A model generated the notes under the pieces. The model was not told the origin of the DNA and ran no database searches. It saw nothing but the letters and a program-made list of their open reading frames with translations. This document shows positions 27,582 to 36,871 of a stretch of 64,000 bases of DNA, piece after piece. Made by a program: the position numbers and the translations under genes. Every line of letters begins with the position of its first letter. Position 1 is the stretch's first letter. Origin of the DNA: Deltaproteobacteria bacterium HGW-Deltaproteobacteria-4 (lineage in GTDB: Bacteria > Desulfobacterota > Desulfuromonadia > Desulfuromonadales > UBA2197); the NCBI GenBank assembly GCA_002841765.1, contig PHAV01000009.1, positions 124,001 to 188,000 of the forward strand, given 5' to 3'.

Positions 27582-30500
27582 TCACAATCCCTCCCCGTTT
27601 TTGCCAAGAGCAAGTCCATCTGCTTGCAGTTTATACTTTGCTCGGCCAAAGAGCCGCGACACCATGACAAAATAGAAAGGAATAAAGATCAGATCAATAA
27701 AGGTGGCCGTGAGCAAACCACCGGTGACCGCCGTGCCGATGGCATTTTGGGCGGCGGCACCGGCGCCGGTGGTCAATGCCAGGGGCAGAGTACCGAAGAA
27801 GAAAGCGAGGGAGGTCATGATCACCGGTCGCAGCCGGATTCTCACCGCCGCCAGGGTGGCATCGACGAGTTCGTGCCCCTGATGCATCTGTTCCTTGATG
27901 AACTGAATGATCAGGATGGCGTTTTTGGTCGACAGACCGACGGTGGTGAGGAGGCCGATCTGTAGATAGATATCGTTGGGCAGGCCCCGCAGCGTCACCG
28001 CGGCAACCGCCCCGACCAGACCAAGGGGGAGCATCAGCAGATTGACAAAGGGGATCGTCCAGCTCTCATACAGGGCCGCCACGGCGAGAAAGACTACAAG
28101 CAGTGAGATGGCATATAGGGCCGGGGCCTGGGCACCCGCTTTTTTCTCTTCATAGGAGAGGCCGGTCCACTCGTAACCGATGCCGGGGGGCAATTGTGCC
28201 ACCATCTTCTCCATCTCATCCATCGCTTCGCCGGTACTGATCCCCGGTGCCGCCTGGCCCATGATCTCCACCGAGGGGATGCCGTTATAGCGCTCCAGGC
28301 GTGGGGAGCCGTACTGCCAGCGGGCGGTCGAAAAGGCCGAGAAGGGGACCATCTCGCCCTCCTTGTTACGGACATGCCATTTGTCGATATCTTCCGGCAG
28401 CATCCGGTACTCGGCAGCGGACTGGAGATAGACCCTCTTTACCCGGCCGTTCTGAATAAAGTCATTAACATACGAGCCGCCCCAAGCAGTGGCGAGGACG
28501 CTGTTGATATCGGCTAGCGGTAAACCCAGAGCACCGGCGCGGACATCGTCGATATCGAGTTTGAATTGGGGGGAATCTTCCTGGCCGTTGGGGCGCACCG
28601 CCACCAGTTTCGGATTTTGCATCGCCATGCCGAGGAGCTGGTTGCGCGCTTCCATCAGCTTGCCGTGGCCGAGTCCACCCCGATCCTGGAGCTGCAGATC
28701 GAAACCGTTGGCCTGCCCGAGCTCCACCACCGCCGGCGGTGAGAAGGCAAAGGCCATCCCGTCACGAATTTGTGAAAAGGCGCGCATGGCGCGACCGGCC
28801 ACGGCCGGAGCCTTCAAATCCGGGGTCGAGCGCTCTTTCCAGTCCTTGAGCCTGACAAAGGCCAGGCCCATATTCTGGCCGCGACCGGCAAAGCTGAAAC
28901 CGGCGACAGTAATAAGGGAGTCGATGGTTTTACTTTCATTTTCGAGAAAATGCTTCTCCACCTGCTCAATAACCTTGAGGGTTCTTTCCTGGCTGGCACC
29001 AGCTGGCAACTGCACCTGACAGACGATGAAGCCTTGATCCTCATCCGGCAAAAAGGCAGTAGGGAGGCGCAAAAAGAAGAAGACCATCGCCGCGACGATG
29101 ACGCCGTAGACCACCAGGTAGCGGACCGGTTGGCTGAAAGAGCGGCCAACGATCCTTTCGTACAGCCCGCGGCTGCGCTCGAAGAGACGATTAAACCGGC
29201 GAAAGAAACCCTTGAACCAGCCGTGCTCACCGGGGTGATGCCCCTTTTCCACCGGTTTCAGCAGGGTGGCGCAAAGGGCCGGAGTCAGGATCATCGCCAC
29301 CAGCACCGAAAGGATCATGGCGGCGATAATTGTGATGGAGAACTGACGATAGATAACGCCGGTGGAACCGCCGAAGAAGGCCATCGGCAAAAAGACCGCC
29401 ACCAGGACCGTGGCGATCCCCCAGAGGGCGCTGGTAATCTGCCCCATCGACTTGATCGTCGCCTCTTTCGGGGGTAATCCCTCTTCGGTCATGATCCGCT
29501 CGACGTTTTCGACGACGACGATGGCGTCGTCGACGAGGAGGCCGATGACGATGACCAAAGCGAACATGGTCAGAGTGTTGATCGAAAAGCCGCTGACTGC
29601 CAGCACTCCGAGGGTGCCGAGGAGGACAACCGGCACGGCGATCGTCGGGATCAGGGTGGCGCGGATATTCTGTAAAAAGAGGAACATGACGAGAAAGACG
29701 AGGAGGACCGCTTCAAAGAGGGTGCGCACGACTTCCTGGATGGAGATCTTGACGAAGGGGGTGGTGTCGTAAGGGTAGACCGGCTTTACGCCGGGGGGGA
29801 GATAGTTCGACAATTCCACCATCTTCGCCTTGATACGGTTGCCGGTGTCGAGGGCGTTGGCCCCGGCAGCGAGACGAATCGCCATGCCGGCCACCGGTTT
29901 CCCTTTGTAACGGGCGATGACGTCATAGTTCTCCGTGCCGATCTTGCATTCGGCCACATCCCGCAAGCGGACGGTCGAGCCGTCACTGTTGGTACGCAAC
30001 AGGATGGCACCGAACTGCTCCGGCGTTTCCAGCAGGGTACGGGCATTAATTGTAGCGTTAAGCTGCTGCCCCTGAACGGCCGGGGTTCCGCCGAACTGCC
30101 CGGCCGAAACCTGGGCGTTCTGGGCTTGCAGCGCGGCAATAATATCGTTGCTGGTCAGGCGATAGTCGCGCAGCTTGGCTGGATTCAGCCAGATGCGCAT
30201 GGCGTTCTGCGAGCCGAAGATCGTCACCTCACCGACCCCTTCGACCCGGCTGACGATATCCTGGATATTGGCCACCAGATAGTCAGTCAGACTGAAACGG
30301 TCGATGCTGCCGTCTTCCGACACCAGTCCGACGATCATCAGGAAGTTGCGGGTCGATTTGACCACCGAAATTCCCTGGCGCTGCACCACCTGCGGCAGCA
30401 GCGGCGTCGCCAGCTGGAGTTTGTTCTGGACCTGCACCTGGGCGATATTGGGGTCGGTGCCGGCCTTGAAGGTCAAATTGATCGCCACCGCTCCGGCCGA

Positions 30501-30749
30501 GTCGCTGGTCGAGGACATGTAGATCAGGTTGTCGATACCGTTGAGCTTTTGCTCAATGACCTGGGTGACGGTATCCTGCACAGTCTGAGCGGAGGCACCG
30601 GGATAGACAGCGTTGATGGTGATCTGCGGCGGTGCAATCGGCGGATACTGGGAGACCGGCAGGTTCTTGATCGCCAACAGACCGGCGAGCATCACCAGAA
30701 TAGCGATGACCCAGGCAAAGATCGGACGATTGATAAAAAAACGGGGCAT
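27582..30749 (-). CDS. RND multidrug efflux pump, HAE1/AcrB family
   Basis: This 1055-residue inner-membrane proton antiporter has the AcrB start [16 protein letters not shown], the paired acidic proton-relay residues in [17 protein letters not shown], and the large porter loops. The length fits AcrB (1049). It lies between its adaptor and outer-membrane channel, giving a full tripartite pump controlled by TetR. Substrates are not readable from sequence. Confidence 0.96.
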   Translation of the reverse strand: MPRFFINRPIFAWVIAILVMLAGLLAIKNLPVSQYPPIAPPQITINAVYPGASAQTVQDTVTQVIEQKLNGIDNLIYMSSTSDSAGAVAINLTFKAGTDPNIAQVQVQNKLQLATPLLPQVVQRQGISVVKSTRNFLMIVGLVSEDGSIDRFSLTDYLVANIQDIVSRVEGVGEVTIFGSQNAMRIWLNPAKLRDYRLTSNDIIAALQAQNAQVSAGQFGGTPAVQGQQLNATINARTLLETPEQFGAILLRTNSDGSTVRLRDVAECKIGTENYDVIARYKGKPVAGMAIRLAAGANALDTGNRIKAKMVELSNYLPPGVKPVYPYDTTPFVKISIQEVVRTLFEAVLLVFLVMFLFLQNIRATLIPTIAVPVVLLGTLGVLAVSGFSINTLTMFALVIVIGLLVDDAIVVVENVERIMTEEGLPPKEATIKSMGQITSALWGIATVLVAVFLPMAFFGGSTGVIYRQFSITIIAAMILSVLVAMILTPALCATLLKPVEKGHHPGEHGWFKGFFRRFNRLFERSRGLYERIVGRSFSQPVRYLVVYGVIVAAMVFFFLRLPTAFLPDEDQGFIVCQVQLPAGASQERTLKVIEQVEKHFLENESKTIDSLITVAGFSFAGRGQNMGLAFVRLKDWKERSTPDLKAPAVAGRAMRAFSQIRDGMAFAFSPPAVVELGQANGFDLQLQDRGGLGHGKLMEARNQLLGMAMQNPKLVAVRPNGQEDSPQFKLDIDDVRAGALGLPLADINSVLATAWGGSYVNDFIQNGRVKRVYLQSAAEYRMLPEDIDKWHVRNKEGEMVPFSAFSTARWQYGSPRLERYNGIPSVEIMGQAAPGISTGEAMDEMEKMVAQLPPGIGYEWTGLSYEEKKAGAQAPALYAISLLVVFLAVAALYESWTIPFVNLLMLPLGLVGAVAAVTLRGLPNDIYLQIGLLTTVGLSTKNAILIIQFIKEQMHQGHELVDATLAAVRIRLRPVIMTSLAFFFGTLPLALTTGAGAAAQNAIGTAVTGGLLTATFIDLIFIPFYFVMVSRLFGRAKYKLQADGLALGKNGEGL

Positions 30750-30824
30750 GGAGTGAACTCCTTAAAGTCATTTTACAAGTCCCCTCTCCTTTAGGCCCTG
30801 TGGGTCCTGAGGGAGAAGGGCAGC

Positions 30825-31994
30825 CTATTTCTTTTCCTCTGCTGCCGCCGGCGCACCAAAAGGCACTGTCTTGACCACCGTGCCGGGCCGCGCCCGCTGG
30901 ATACCTTCGAGGATCACCCGGTCACCGGGGTTGAGCCCCTCTTCGACCAGCCAGTTATCATCGACCGTGCGCAGGACCTTGATGGTGCGCGCCTCGACCT
31001 TCTCCTCGGCCCCGACAACAAAGACCATCGGCTTACCAACCGGGCTGCGGGTGACTGCGCGTTGCGGCACCAACAGGGCCTGGGCGTTGTTCCCTTCTTC
31101 GAGAACAGCGCGCACGAACATCCCCGGCAGCAGGAGTTGCTCGGGATTCGGGAAGAGGGTGCGCAGGGTTACGGAACCGGTCCCCGGATCGACACTGACC
31201 TCGGAGAATTTCAATGTCCCGGCTAAAGGATAAGGAGTGCCGTCTTCCAGAACCAGCTTGACCCGGGCGGCACCGGCCGCATCGGTCTGCAAGGTTTTGG
31301 CGGCGAGTTGACGCTTGAGTTGCAGGATCTCGCTGCTGGAGCGGCTAACATCGACAAAGATCGGATCGAGTTGCTGAATCGTCGCCAGCGCCGCGTCCTG
31401 ATTGGCGGTGACCAAAGCGCCGGCGGTCACACTGGAGCGGCCGATGCGGCCGGAAATCGGTGCGGCGATGCTGGTGTATTGCATATTGATCCGAGCATTC
31501 TCCACCGCAGCCCGGGCCGCGGCGACTTCGGCCTCCGCCTGCTTGACTGCAGCCTGGGCATCGTCATGGTCCTGCTGACTGATCGCCCTGCTCTCCAGCA
31601 GTTCCTGATAGCGTCCGGCCCGAAGTTGCGCCGGCAGCAGATTTGCTTCGGCCCGCGCCAACATCGCCCGGGCGCTGGCCAGTGCCGCCTGGTAACTCGC
31701 CGGATCGATCTGGAAAAGGACTTGACCGGCCTTGACCTCAGCGCCTTCGGTAAAGAGTCGTTTCTGAATAATCCCGGCAACCTGCGGCCGCACTTCGGCC
31801 ACCTGCCATGGGGAGGTCCGACCGGAAAGTTCGGTTGTCAACGTTACCGACTGGGGTTGCACGGTCAGCACCGCCACTTCCGGCGGCCCGGCCGGCGGAG
31901 TCGGCGCTTTTTTCTTGTCGCAGCCACCCAGCAGCAAGCTGAGGGCGAGAATTCCAACCGAGACAAAGATTGTAGCTCTGGACATGCTTTGCAT
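30825..31994 (-). CDS. RND periplasmic adaptor (AcrA/MexA type) lipoprotein
   Basis: This 389-residue protein has a lipobox (LALSLLLGGCDKKK; Cys near 25), a lipoyl half-motif, a coiled-coil hairpin (about 95-170) and a beta-barrel region. The ATG at 31994 has AGAGGTGACT directly upstream; a longer start at 32030 would run through the operator palindrome. It links the pump to the NodT-type channel. A GC-rich imperfect hairpin (about 30781-30820) separates it from the pump gene. Confidence 0.94.
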   Translation of the reverse strand: MQSMSRATIFVSVGILALSLLLGGCDKKKAPTPPAGPPEVAVLTVQPQSVTLTTELSGRTSPWQVAEVRPQVAGIIQKRLFTEGAEVKAGQVLFQIDPASYQAALASARAMLARAEANLLPAQLRAGRYQELLESRAISQQDHDDAQAAVKQAEAEVAAARAAVENARINMQYTSIAAPISGRIGRSSVTAGALVTANQDAALATIQQLDPIFVDVSRSSSEILQLKRQLAAKTLQTDAAGAARVKLVLEDGTPYPLAGTLKFSEVSVDPGTGSVTLRTLFPNPEQLLLPGMFVRAVLEEGNNAQALLVPQRAVTRSPVGKPMVFVVGAEEKVEARTIKVLRTVDDNWLVEEGLNPGDRVILEGIQRARPGTVVKTVPFGAPAAAEEKK

Positions 31995-32015
31995 AGTCAC
32001 CTCTATTTTTTGAGT

Positions 32016-32033
32016 AGAATGAATGTTCATTCT
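32016..32033. promoter_or_regulatory. TetR-family operator, downstream copy
   Basis: The palindrome AGAATGAA-TG-TTCATTCT lies 22 bases before the adaptor start, between tetR and the pump genes. An almost identical copy precedes tetR. Paired copies at a TetR gene and its target strongly suggest the repressor binds here. Confidence 0.85.
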
Positions 32034-32060
32034 TTAGTAATTGAATCCAGAAAGGACCCT

Positions 32061-32636
32061 TTAACGCTTTACGCCATCCCAGCAAGCCTCAATCGTCCGC
32101 AGGATGAGGTCATCATCGAGGACGATAAAATTCAGAATGTGGTCGCGGGCGACAGCGAGGAGGGGACCGAAGGTCAAGGCAAAGAGAATAGCGAGGGGGA
32201 AGTCCTTGACCACTTGTTGCGCCACTCCTTCCTCGAAAAGTTCGCGGTACATATCCCGGTCTTCCTTTTTACCCAGCATCCGGTCGCGACGGTAGATCAC
32301 TCCGTAGGGGGAATTATGGAACTGTTCGAGATAACGGAAATCGAGGGGATTGGCGATGCAGTAACCAAGAACGGCGGCGCCGAGATAAAGAAAGCGCTCA
32401 CGGATCGGTTTCTCCGGATCATAGCCCACCAGCAGCGCCGCGTAGATCCTTTCTTCCAGTTCTCGGTAGAGTTCGGCAATGAGCACATCTTTGTTCTCGA
32501 AATAGCGGTAGATTGTCCCCGCCCCGACCCCGGCTTTTTCGGCAATCATCGCCATCGGCGCATCGTGAAAACCTTGTTCGGCGATAATCTCCAAGGCAGC
32601 ACGAACGATCTCGTCACGCTTCTCCGCTTTTGACAT
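32061..32636 (-). CDS. TetR-family repressor of the RND operon
   Basis: This 191-residue protein has an N-terminal helix-turn-helix (about 5-55; MIAEKAGVGAGTIYRYFENK) and a variable ligand domain. The ATG at 32636 has AGAGGAGC upstream; an in-frame TTG at 32657 abuts the operator and is less likely. It precedes the RND genes on the same strand, with the operator copies upstream of itself and of the adaptor, so autoregulation plus pump control is expected. Confidence 0.93.
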   Translation of the reverse strand: MSKAEKRDEIVRAALEIIAEQGFHDAPMAMIAEKAGVGAGTIYRYFENKDVLIAELYRELEERIYAALLVGYDPEKPIRERFLYLGAAVLGYCIANPLDFRYLEQFHNSPYGVIYRRDRMLGKKEDRDMYRELFEEGVAQQVVKDFPLAILFALTFGPLLAVARDHILNFIVLDDDLILRTIEACWDGVKR

Positions 32637-32658
32637 CTTGCTCCTCTTTTTCGCCAAC

Positions 32659-32676
32659 AGAATGAATGTTCATTCC
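32659..32676. promoter_or_regulatory. TetR-family operator, upstream copy
   Basis: AGAATGAA-TG-TTCATTCC, 23 bases before the tetR ATG. It matches the downstream copy except for the last base, so 17 of 18 positions agree. Confidence 0.85.
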
Positions 32677-32745
32677 GCTATATACTCCCCAGTAAAATTC
32701 TTGTCCAGAGTTTTTTTCAAGCCCCCTTTCGGGTGAGGGGGAATT

Positions 32746-33912
32746 TTACTCCTGCCGCAACGCCTCGACAATCGTCATCCGCGCCGCCCGTACCGCCGGC
32801 AGGATACCGCCGAGCAGGCCCATGACCAGGGCAAAGAGCAATGATTGCAAGGCGATCGCCGGGGTGAGGATAAAGCCGAAGGAGAATTCGGAGAAGGTCT
32901 GCCAGTTGAGGGTGTTGATGGTGAGAAACTGCAGCAGGCTGGCGCCGCCGACCCCGCCCAGGCCGCCGACGCCACCGAGGAGGAGGGCTTCGGCCATAAA
33001 GGCGATGAGGATCTCCGGACGGGTGAAGCCGAGGGCGCGCAGGGTGCCGATCTCGCTGGTGCGGTTGGCCACCGCCGCGTACATGGTGATCATTGCGCCG
33101 ATGATCGCCCCGAGGGAAAAGACCACCGTCAGGGTCAGGCCGAGGATGCGGAGAAATTTGGCCATCGCCTCGGATTGATCGGCGTAGTAGCGGGTTTCGC
33201 GCCGCGCTTCCAGGGTCAAGCGCGGATCGCTCTCCAGTTCCGTCTTCAAATTGGGAAAGTGTCCGGCCTCGCGCAGGCGGAAGGTCAGCGACGAATAGAC
33301 CGGCCGGCGGAAGGCGGCCATCAACTGATCGGCATCACCCCAGAGCTCGGAGTTGAAGGCGGTGGTGCCGGCATCGAAGACCCCCACCACCTGCCAGTCA
33401 CGCAGCGCGAAGCGCACGGTTTCACCGAGGCCGCCGCCCTGAAAGCGTCGGGCGATACTGGCCCCGGCCACAACCTCGCTCGAGCCGGGCTGCGGCAGGC
33501 GACCGGCGATCAACCGGACCTGCGGTCGCAACTGGAGAGCAACGTCATTGGTGCCGCGCACCACGATGTTGGCCGGCTGACCGCTGTCACGACGCAGCAG
33601 GTTGATGATCACCACCAGCTCCTTGACCAACAACGGCGCGCCATCCGCCCCGATCGCCACCTCCGGCCGGCTTTCGACAATCGCCGCCTGCCCCCGTTCC
33701 ACCGCGCTCTGCACCTCGGAATTGGCACTGGTACGGGTGATGATGACATTGTCATAAGAACCGGTTGCAACCAGGGTGCGGTTCAACCCTTCGCCGAGCA
33801 TCAGAGTGGCAGCAAAGACAAAGACGACCAGCGCCATCCCGGCGGCAGTGAGGATCGTGGTCAGGCGCCGCGTCCAGAGATTGCGCAACGAATAGGCAAA
33901 GGGTACAGGCAT
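32746..33912 (-). CDS. ABC transporter permease (FtsX/MacB type), second
   Basis: This 388-residue protein has one N-terminal helix (RRLTTILTAAGMALVVFVFA), a periplasmic MacB_PCD-like domain (about 50-250), and three C-terminal helices with RTSEIGTLRALGFTRPEILIA. It is the last gene of the export operon. Its start shares a base with the preceding permease stop (TGATG). Confidence 0.9.
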   Translation of the reverse strand: MPVPFAYSLRNLWTRRLTTILTAAGMALVVFVFAATLMLGEGLNRTLVATGSYDNVIITRTSANSEVQSAVERGQAAIVESRPEVAIGADGAPLLVKELVVIINLLRRDSGQPANIVVRGTNDVALQLRPQVRLIAGRLPQPGSSEVVAGASIARRFQGGGLGETVRFALRDWQVVGVFDAGTTAFNSELWGDADQLMAAFRRPVYSSLTFRLREAGHFPNLKTELESDPRLTLEARRETRYYADQSEAMAKFLRILGLTLTVVFSLGAIIGAMITMYAAVANRTSEIGTLRALGFTRPEILIAFMAEALLLGGVGGLGGVGGASLLQFLTINTLNWQTFSEFSFGFILTPAIALQSLLFALVMGLLGGILPAVRAARMTIVEALRQE

Positions 33913-35069
33913 CAGCCGACCCTCCGCAAGCCCTCGGCGATGCGGACCGTCGCCCCGCGCCAGGTCGGGAGGATCGCCGCGGCCACGCCAATACCGAGGC
34001 TGGCAAGGGCTTCATAGATCAGGGTTTTCGGGGTGACCGAGAAGAAGGGGAAGTAATCACTGAGCGCGGTCTCGATCATCTGTGCCGCCGGAAAAGTCAG
34101 GACGATGCCGATGGCGCCGCCCAAAAGGGAGATGGCGACCGATTCGCCGCAGATGATCCCGGCAATGTGACCGGGGCCGAAACCGATGGTCTTGAGGGTG
34201 GCATACTCGGCAGTCCGCTCGCGAGCGGTCATCGCCATGGTATTGGCGGCGACGACCATGATAATGGCGATCACCACATAAGAGACGATCTCGATAACGA
34301 TGAGGATCGCTTCGGTCATGGCGAGGAAGTTGAGATGAAAAGCTTCTTCGGTTTCGGTGATGGTCTCGGCCAGAGAGTTTTTGAAGCTACGGTCAATGGT
34401 CTCGGCGACCGTCGCCGCCACCTCGGGACGGCTCACCCCGACCATGAAGAAGCCGGTCTGATCCGCCTGTTCCGGCGCTGTAACCCGTAACTTTTCGTTG
34501 AAATAATCCCAGTGAAAGATGAAGCCGCGCTCGTCGACGGTCTTGTCCTTGCCACGATAGATTGCCTGCAGGATGAATTCCCAATCGCCGGGATAGATAG
34601 TGCCGCGCAGAACGATAGGATCGCCGAGCTTCCAGCCGAAACGGTTGGCGAGACTGGCGCCGACCATGCACCCTTTGCGATCACGAAAAAAGGCGTCGCG
34701 TTGCGGTGGCGGGACGATCATTTCCGGATAAAGGGCAAGGTAGTTGCGCGGCTCCACCGCGTAGCTGGCAAAGAAGTTTTTTTCATCGATATAGATGCCG
34801 CCGAACCAGACCCCGTGAGCAACGCGGCTGACATTGGGGAGCTGACGGATCCGTTCGAGGTAGGCGATCGGTAGGGGGAAGATCAGCGAGGTGGCGTTAC
34901 GGGTCACCAGCCGGGTCGGCGAGGCATGCTTCATCCCCTCTTCCCAAAGTCCGGTGAGGGTCCGCAACATGCCGAAAGCGAGGATGGCAATAGCGACCCC
35001 GACAACGGTGAGGAGGGAGCGCAAACGGTGGCGAAAGACGTTGCGCAGGATAAACTTAAGGATGAACAT
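33912..35069 (-). CDS. ABC transporter permease (FtsX/MacB type), first
   Basis: This 385-residue protein has the same plan: N-terminal helix (RLRSLLTVVGVAIAILAFG), periplasmic domain, and three C-terminal helices with RTAEYATLKTIGFGPGHIAG. The two permeases probably form a heterodimer using the adjacent ATPase. The gap to the ATPase gene is nine bases. Confidence 0.9.
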   Translation of the reverse strand: MFILKFILRNVFRHRLRSLLTVVGVAIAILAFGMLRTLTGLWEEGMKHASPTRLVTRNATSLIFPLPIAYLERIRQLPNVSRVAHGVWFGGIYIDEKNFFASYAVEPRNYLALYPEMIVPPPQRDAFFRDRKGCMVGASLANRFGWKLGDPIVLRGTIYPGDWEFILQAIYRGKDKTVDERGFIFHWDYFNEKLRVTAPEQADQTGFFMVGVSRPEVAATVAETIDRSFKNSLAETITETEEAFHLNFLAMTEAILIVIEIVSYVVIAIIMVVAANTMAMTARERTAEYATLKTIGFGPGHIAGIICGESVAISLLGGAIGIVLTFPAAQMIETALSDYFPFFSVTPKTLIYEALASLGIGVAAAILPTWRGATVRIAEGLRRVG

Positions 35070-35078
35070 CGGTCCGGC

Positions 35079-35759
35079 TCACAACAGCACCCCCTTTTCC
35101 AGCTGTCGCACCACATGCGCCTTCTCGGCAGCGCGGGGATCGTGGGTGACCATGATCACCGTCTTGCCGAAATCGTGCACCAGCTTCTCCAGCAGCTCCA
35201 GCACCTCTTCGGCAGAGTGGCGGTCGAGGTCGCCGGTCGGCTCGTCGGCAACGATAATCGTCGGATCGGCGACGAGAGCCCGGGCAATGGCGACGCGCTG
35301 CTGCTGGCCGCCGGAGAGTTGGCCGGGGTAGTGATTGGCGCGATCGGCCAGGCCGACGAGACCAAGGACGAGATCAACATGATCGTGGCGTTGCTGTCGG
35401 GGGAGATCGGTGAGGAGGAGAGGGAGCTCGACATTTTCAAAGGCGGTGAGAACAGGGATGAGATTATAGAACTGGAAGATAAAACCGATGTGGCCGGCGC
35501 GCCAGCGTGCCAGCTCCCGTTCCGAGAGGGGACGGATATCGATGCCGCCGACTTCAAGGCGGCCGGAATCGGCGGAGTCGATGCCGGCGATGAGATTGAG
35601 CAGGGTGCTCTTCCCTGAGCCCGATGGCCCCATCAGGGCGAGGAATTCCCCGGCCGGGATGTCAAGGGAGAGGTTCTCCAGGACGGGGATAATCTGGTCG
35701 CCGCGCCGATAGGCCTTGGAGAGGTCGCGAATCAGTACCAAAGGTGGAGTGGGGTTCAC
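35079..35759 (-). CDS. ABC transporter ATPase, MacB/LolD type
   Basis: This 226-residue ATPase has Walker A GPSGSGKST near residue 43, signature LSGGQQQRVAIARALV and Walker B IIVADEPTGDLD. It overlaps the adaptor stop by four bases. With the two permeases and the adaptor it makes a MacAB-like exporter of peptides, lipoproteins or small molecules; the cargo is unknown. Confidence 0.95.
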   Translation of the reverse strand: MNPTPPLVLIRDLSKAYRRGDQIIPVLENLSLDIPAGEFLALMGPSGSGKSTLLNLIAGIDSADSGRLEVGGIDIRPLSERELARWRAGHIGFIFQFYNLIPVLTAFENVELPLLLTDLPRQQRHDHVDLVLGLVGLADRANHYPGQLSGGQQQRVAIARALVADPTIIVADEPTGDLDRHSAEEVLELLEKLVHDFGKTVIMVTHDPRAAEKAHVVRQLEKGVLL

Positions 35760-36850
35760 GGCTGCACCTGCGTCACCCGCCGGCCGTCGCGCATCTTCCC
35801 CAGCGGGCGCAGCACCACCTTCTCGCCGGCAACGATTCCGGATTGGACTTCAAGCTGATCGCCAAGGGTCGGGCCGAGGACGACAGGAACCGCCCGCACC
35901 CGCGTGCCGTCGAGGCGATAAACGATCTTGCGCCCGCCGTCGTCCTGTACGGCCGCCGGCGGGAGGACCAGCTTCGGAGTTTCTTCGGCACTTGTCAGCG
36001 GCCGGTCAAGGATCGCCACCCGCGCACTCATCTCCGGCAAAACGCGGGGGTCGAGTTCGGCAAAGCGCACCTTGACCATCACCGTCGCCTTGCTGCGATC
36101 GGCGGTCGGGACGATCGTCACCAGTTCGCCGCGAAAACGCTGGTCCGGGATGGCATCGAGAATGATTTCACAGGGCTGGCCGGGACGGATACGACTGATA
36201 TTGGCCTCGGAGACGTCGGCTTCGATCTGCAGGGAGGAAAGGTCGGCGATGGTCACCACCGCCGACTTGGCATTCGCCGCCGCCCCGAGCGGGGTGACGA
36301 TGTCGCCGATATCAGCGTTTTTGGTCAAAACCACGGCATCGAAGGGGGCACGGATGCGGGTATTGTCGAGGGCGACCTCGGCACCGCGCACCCCGGCGGC
36401 AGCGACGGCGATATTCGCCGTCGCTGCCTGCACCGCGGCCCGGCTCCGCTCCAGCCGGGTCAGTGTCGCGTCCGCCTCCGCCTGGGCAACAAAACCCTGC
36501 ACCAGGAGGTCGCGCATCCGCTGATCACTCCGCTGCGCATCGCGCAGCTCTGCCTCGGCTTCAACCTTCGCCGCCTGCGCCGCTGCAAAGCTGGCCCGGG
36601 CCTGTTCCAGAGCGGCAGCGATTTCCCGGTCTTCAAGGCGCGCCAGGATCTGTCCGGTCGTCACTCGGCTCCCTTCTTCGACACCAAGCCAGACGAGACG
36701 ACCAGTACTCTGCGCCGCCACCGCTGCCTTGCGTTGCGCCACCACATAACCGCTGGCGTTGAGGAGGGTCAAGGTCTGGGAGGGATGGAGGAGGGAGACC
36801 GTCGCGGTTTCTGTCTCGATTTTCAATCCACTCAGATCGTTATTCGCCAT
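35756..36850 (-). CDS. Periplasmic adaptor (MacA/HlyD type) without visible membrane anchor
   Basis: This 364-residue protein has a lipoyl domain (LVWLGVEEGSRVTTGQILARL), a long coiled-coil region (about 75-150) and a beta-barrel domain. It heads the ABC export operon. The N-terminus (MANNDLSGLKIETETATVSL) has no signal peptide or membrane helix, which such adaptors need. In-frame TAG codons lie directly upstream, so the start cannot be extended. The second copy of this gene start, near 45.8 kb, has 56 extra bases exactly where an anchor would be coded. The gene may therefore be defective. The HD-GYP gene ends 21 bases upstream. Confidence 0.85.
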   Translation of the reverse strand: MANNDLSGLKIETETATVSLLHPSQTLTLLNASGYVVAQRKAAVAAQSTGRLVWLGVEEGSRVTTGQILARLEDREIAAALEQARASFAAAQAAKVEAEAELRDAQRSDQRMRDLLVQGFVAQAEADATLTRLERSRAAVQAATANIAVAAAGVRGAEVALDNTRIRAPFDAVVLTKNADIGDIVTPLGAAANAKSAVVTIADLSSLQIEADVSEANISRIRPGQPCEIILDAIPDQRFRGELVTIVPTADRSKATVMVKVRFAELDPRVLPEMSARVAILDRPLTSAEETPKLVLPPAAVQDDGGRKIVYRLDGTRVRAVPVVLGPTLGDQLEVQSGIVAGEKVVLRPLGKMRDGRRVTQVQP

Positions 36851-36855
36851 GGGTC
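36714..36855 (-). repeat. 142-base direct repeat, copy 1 (start of adaptor gene)
   Basis: This segment covers the first 137 bases of the adaptor coding sequence plus five bases before it. It is identical, base for base, to 45733-45930 apart from 56 extra bases inside that copy. The two copies are in the same orientation, about 8.9 kb apart, and bracket the signalling block. Confidence 0.95.
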
Positions 36856-36871
36856 CATTCCTTCCCTAAAG

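Noticed and set aside
32845-34017. 390-codon open frame on the + strand
   Set aside because: It is antisense to the two ABC permease genes; its composition (Gly, Gln, Asp, Arg) is typical of a shadow frame.
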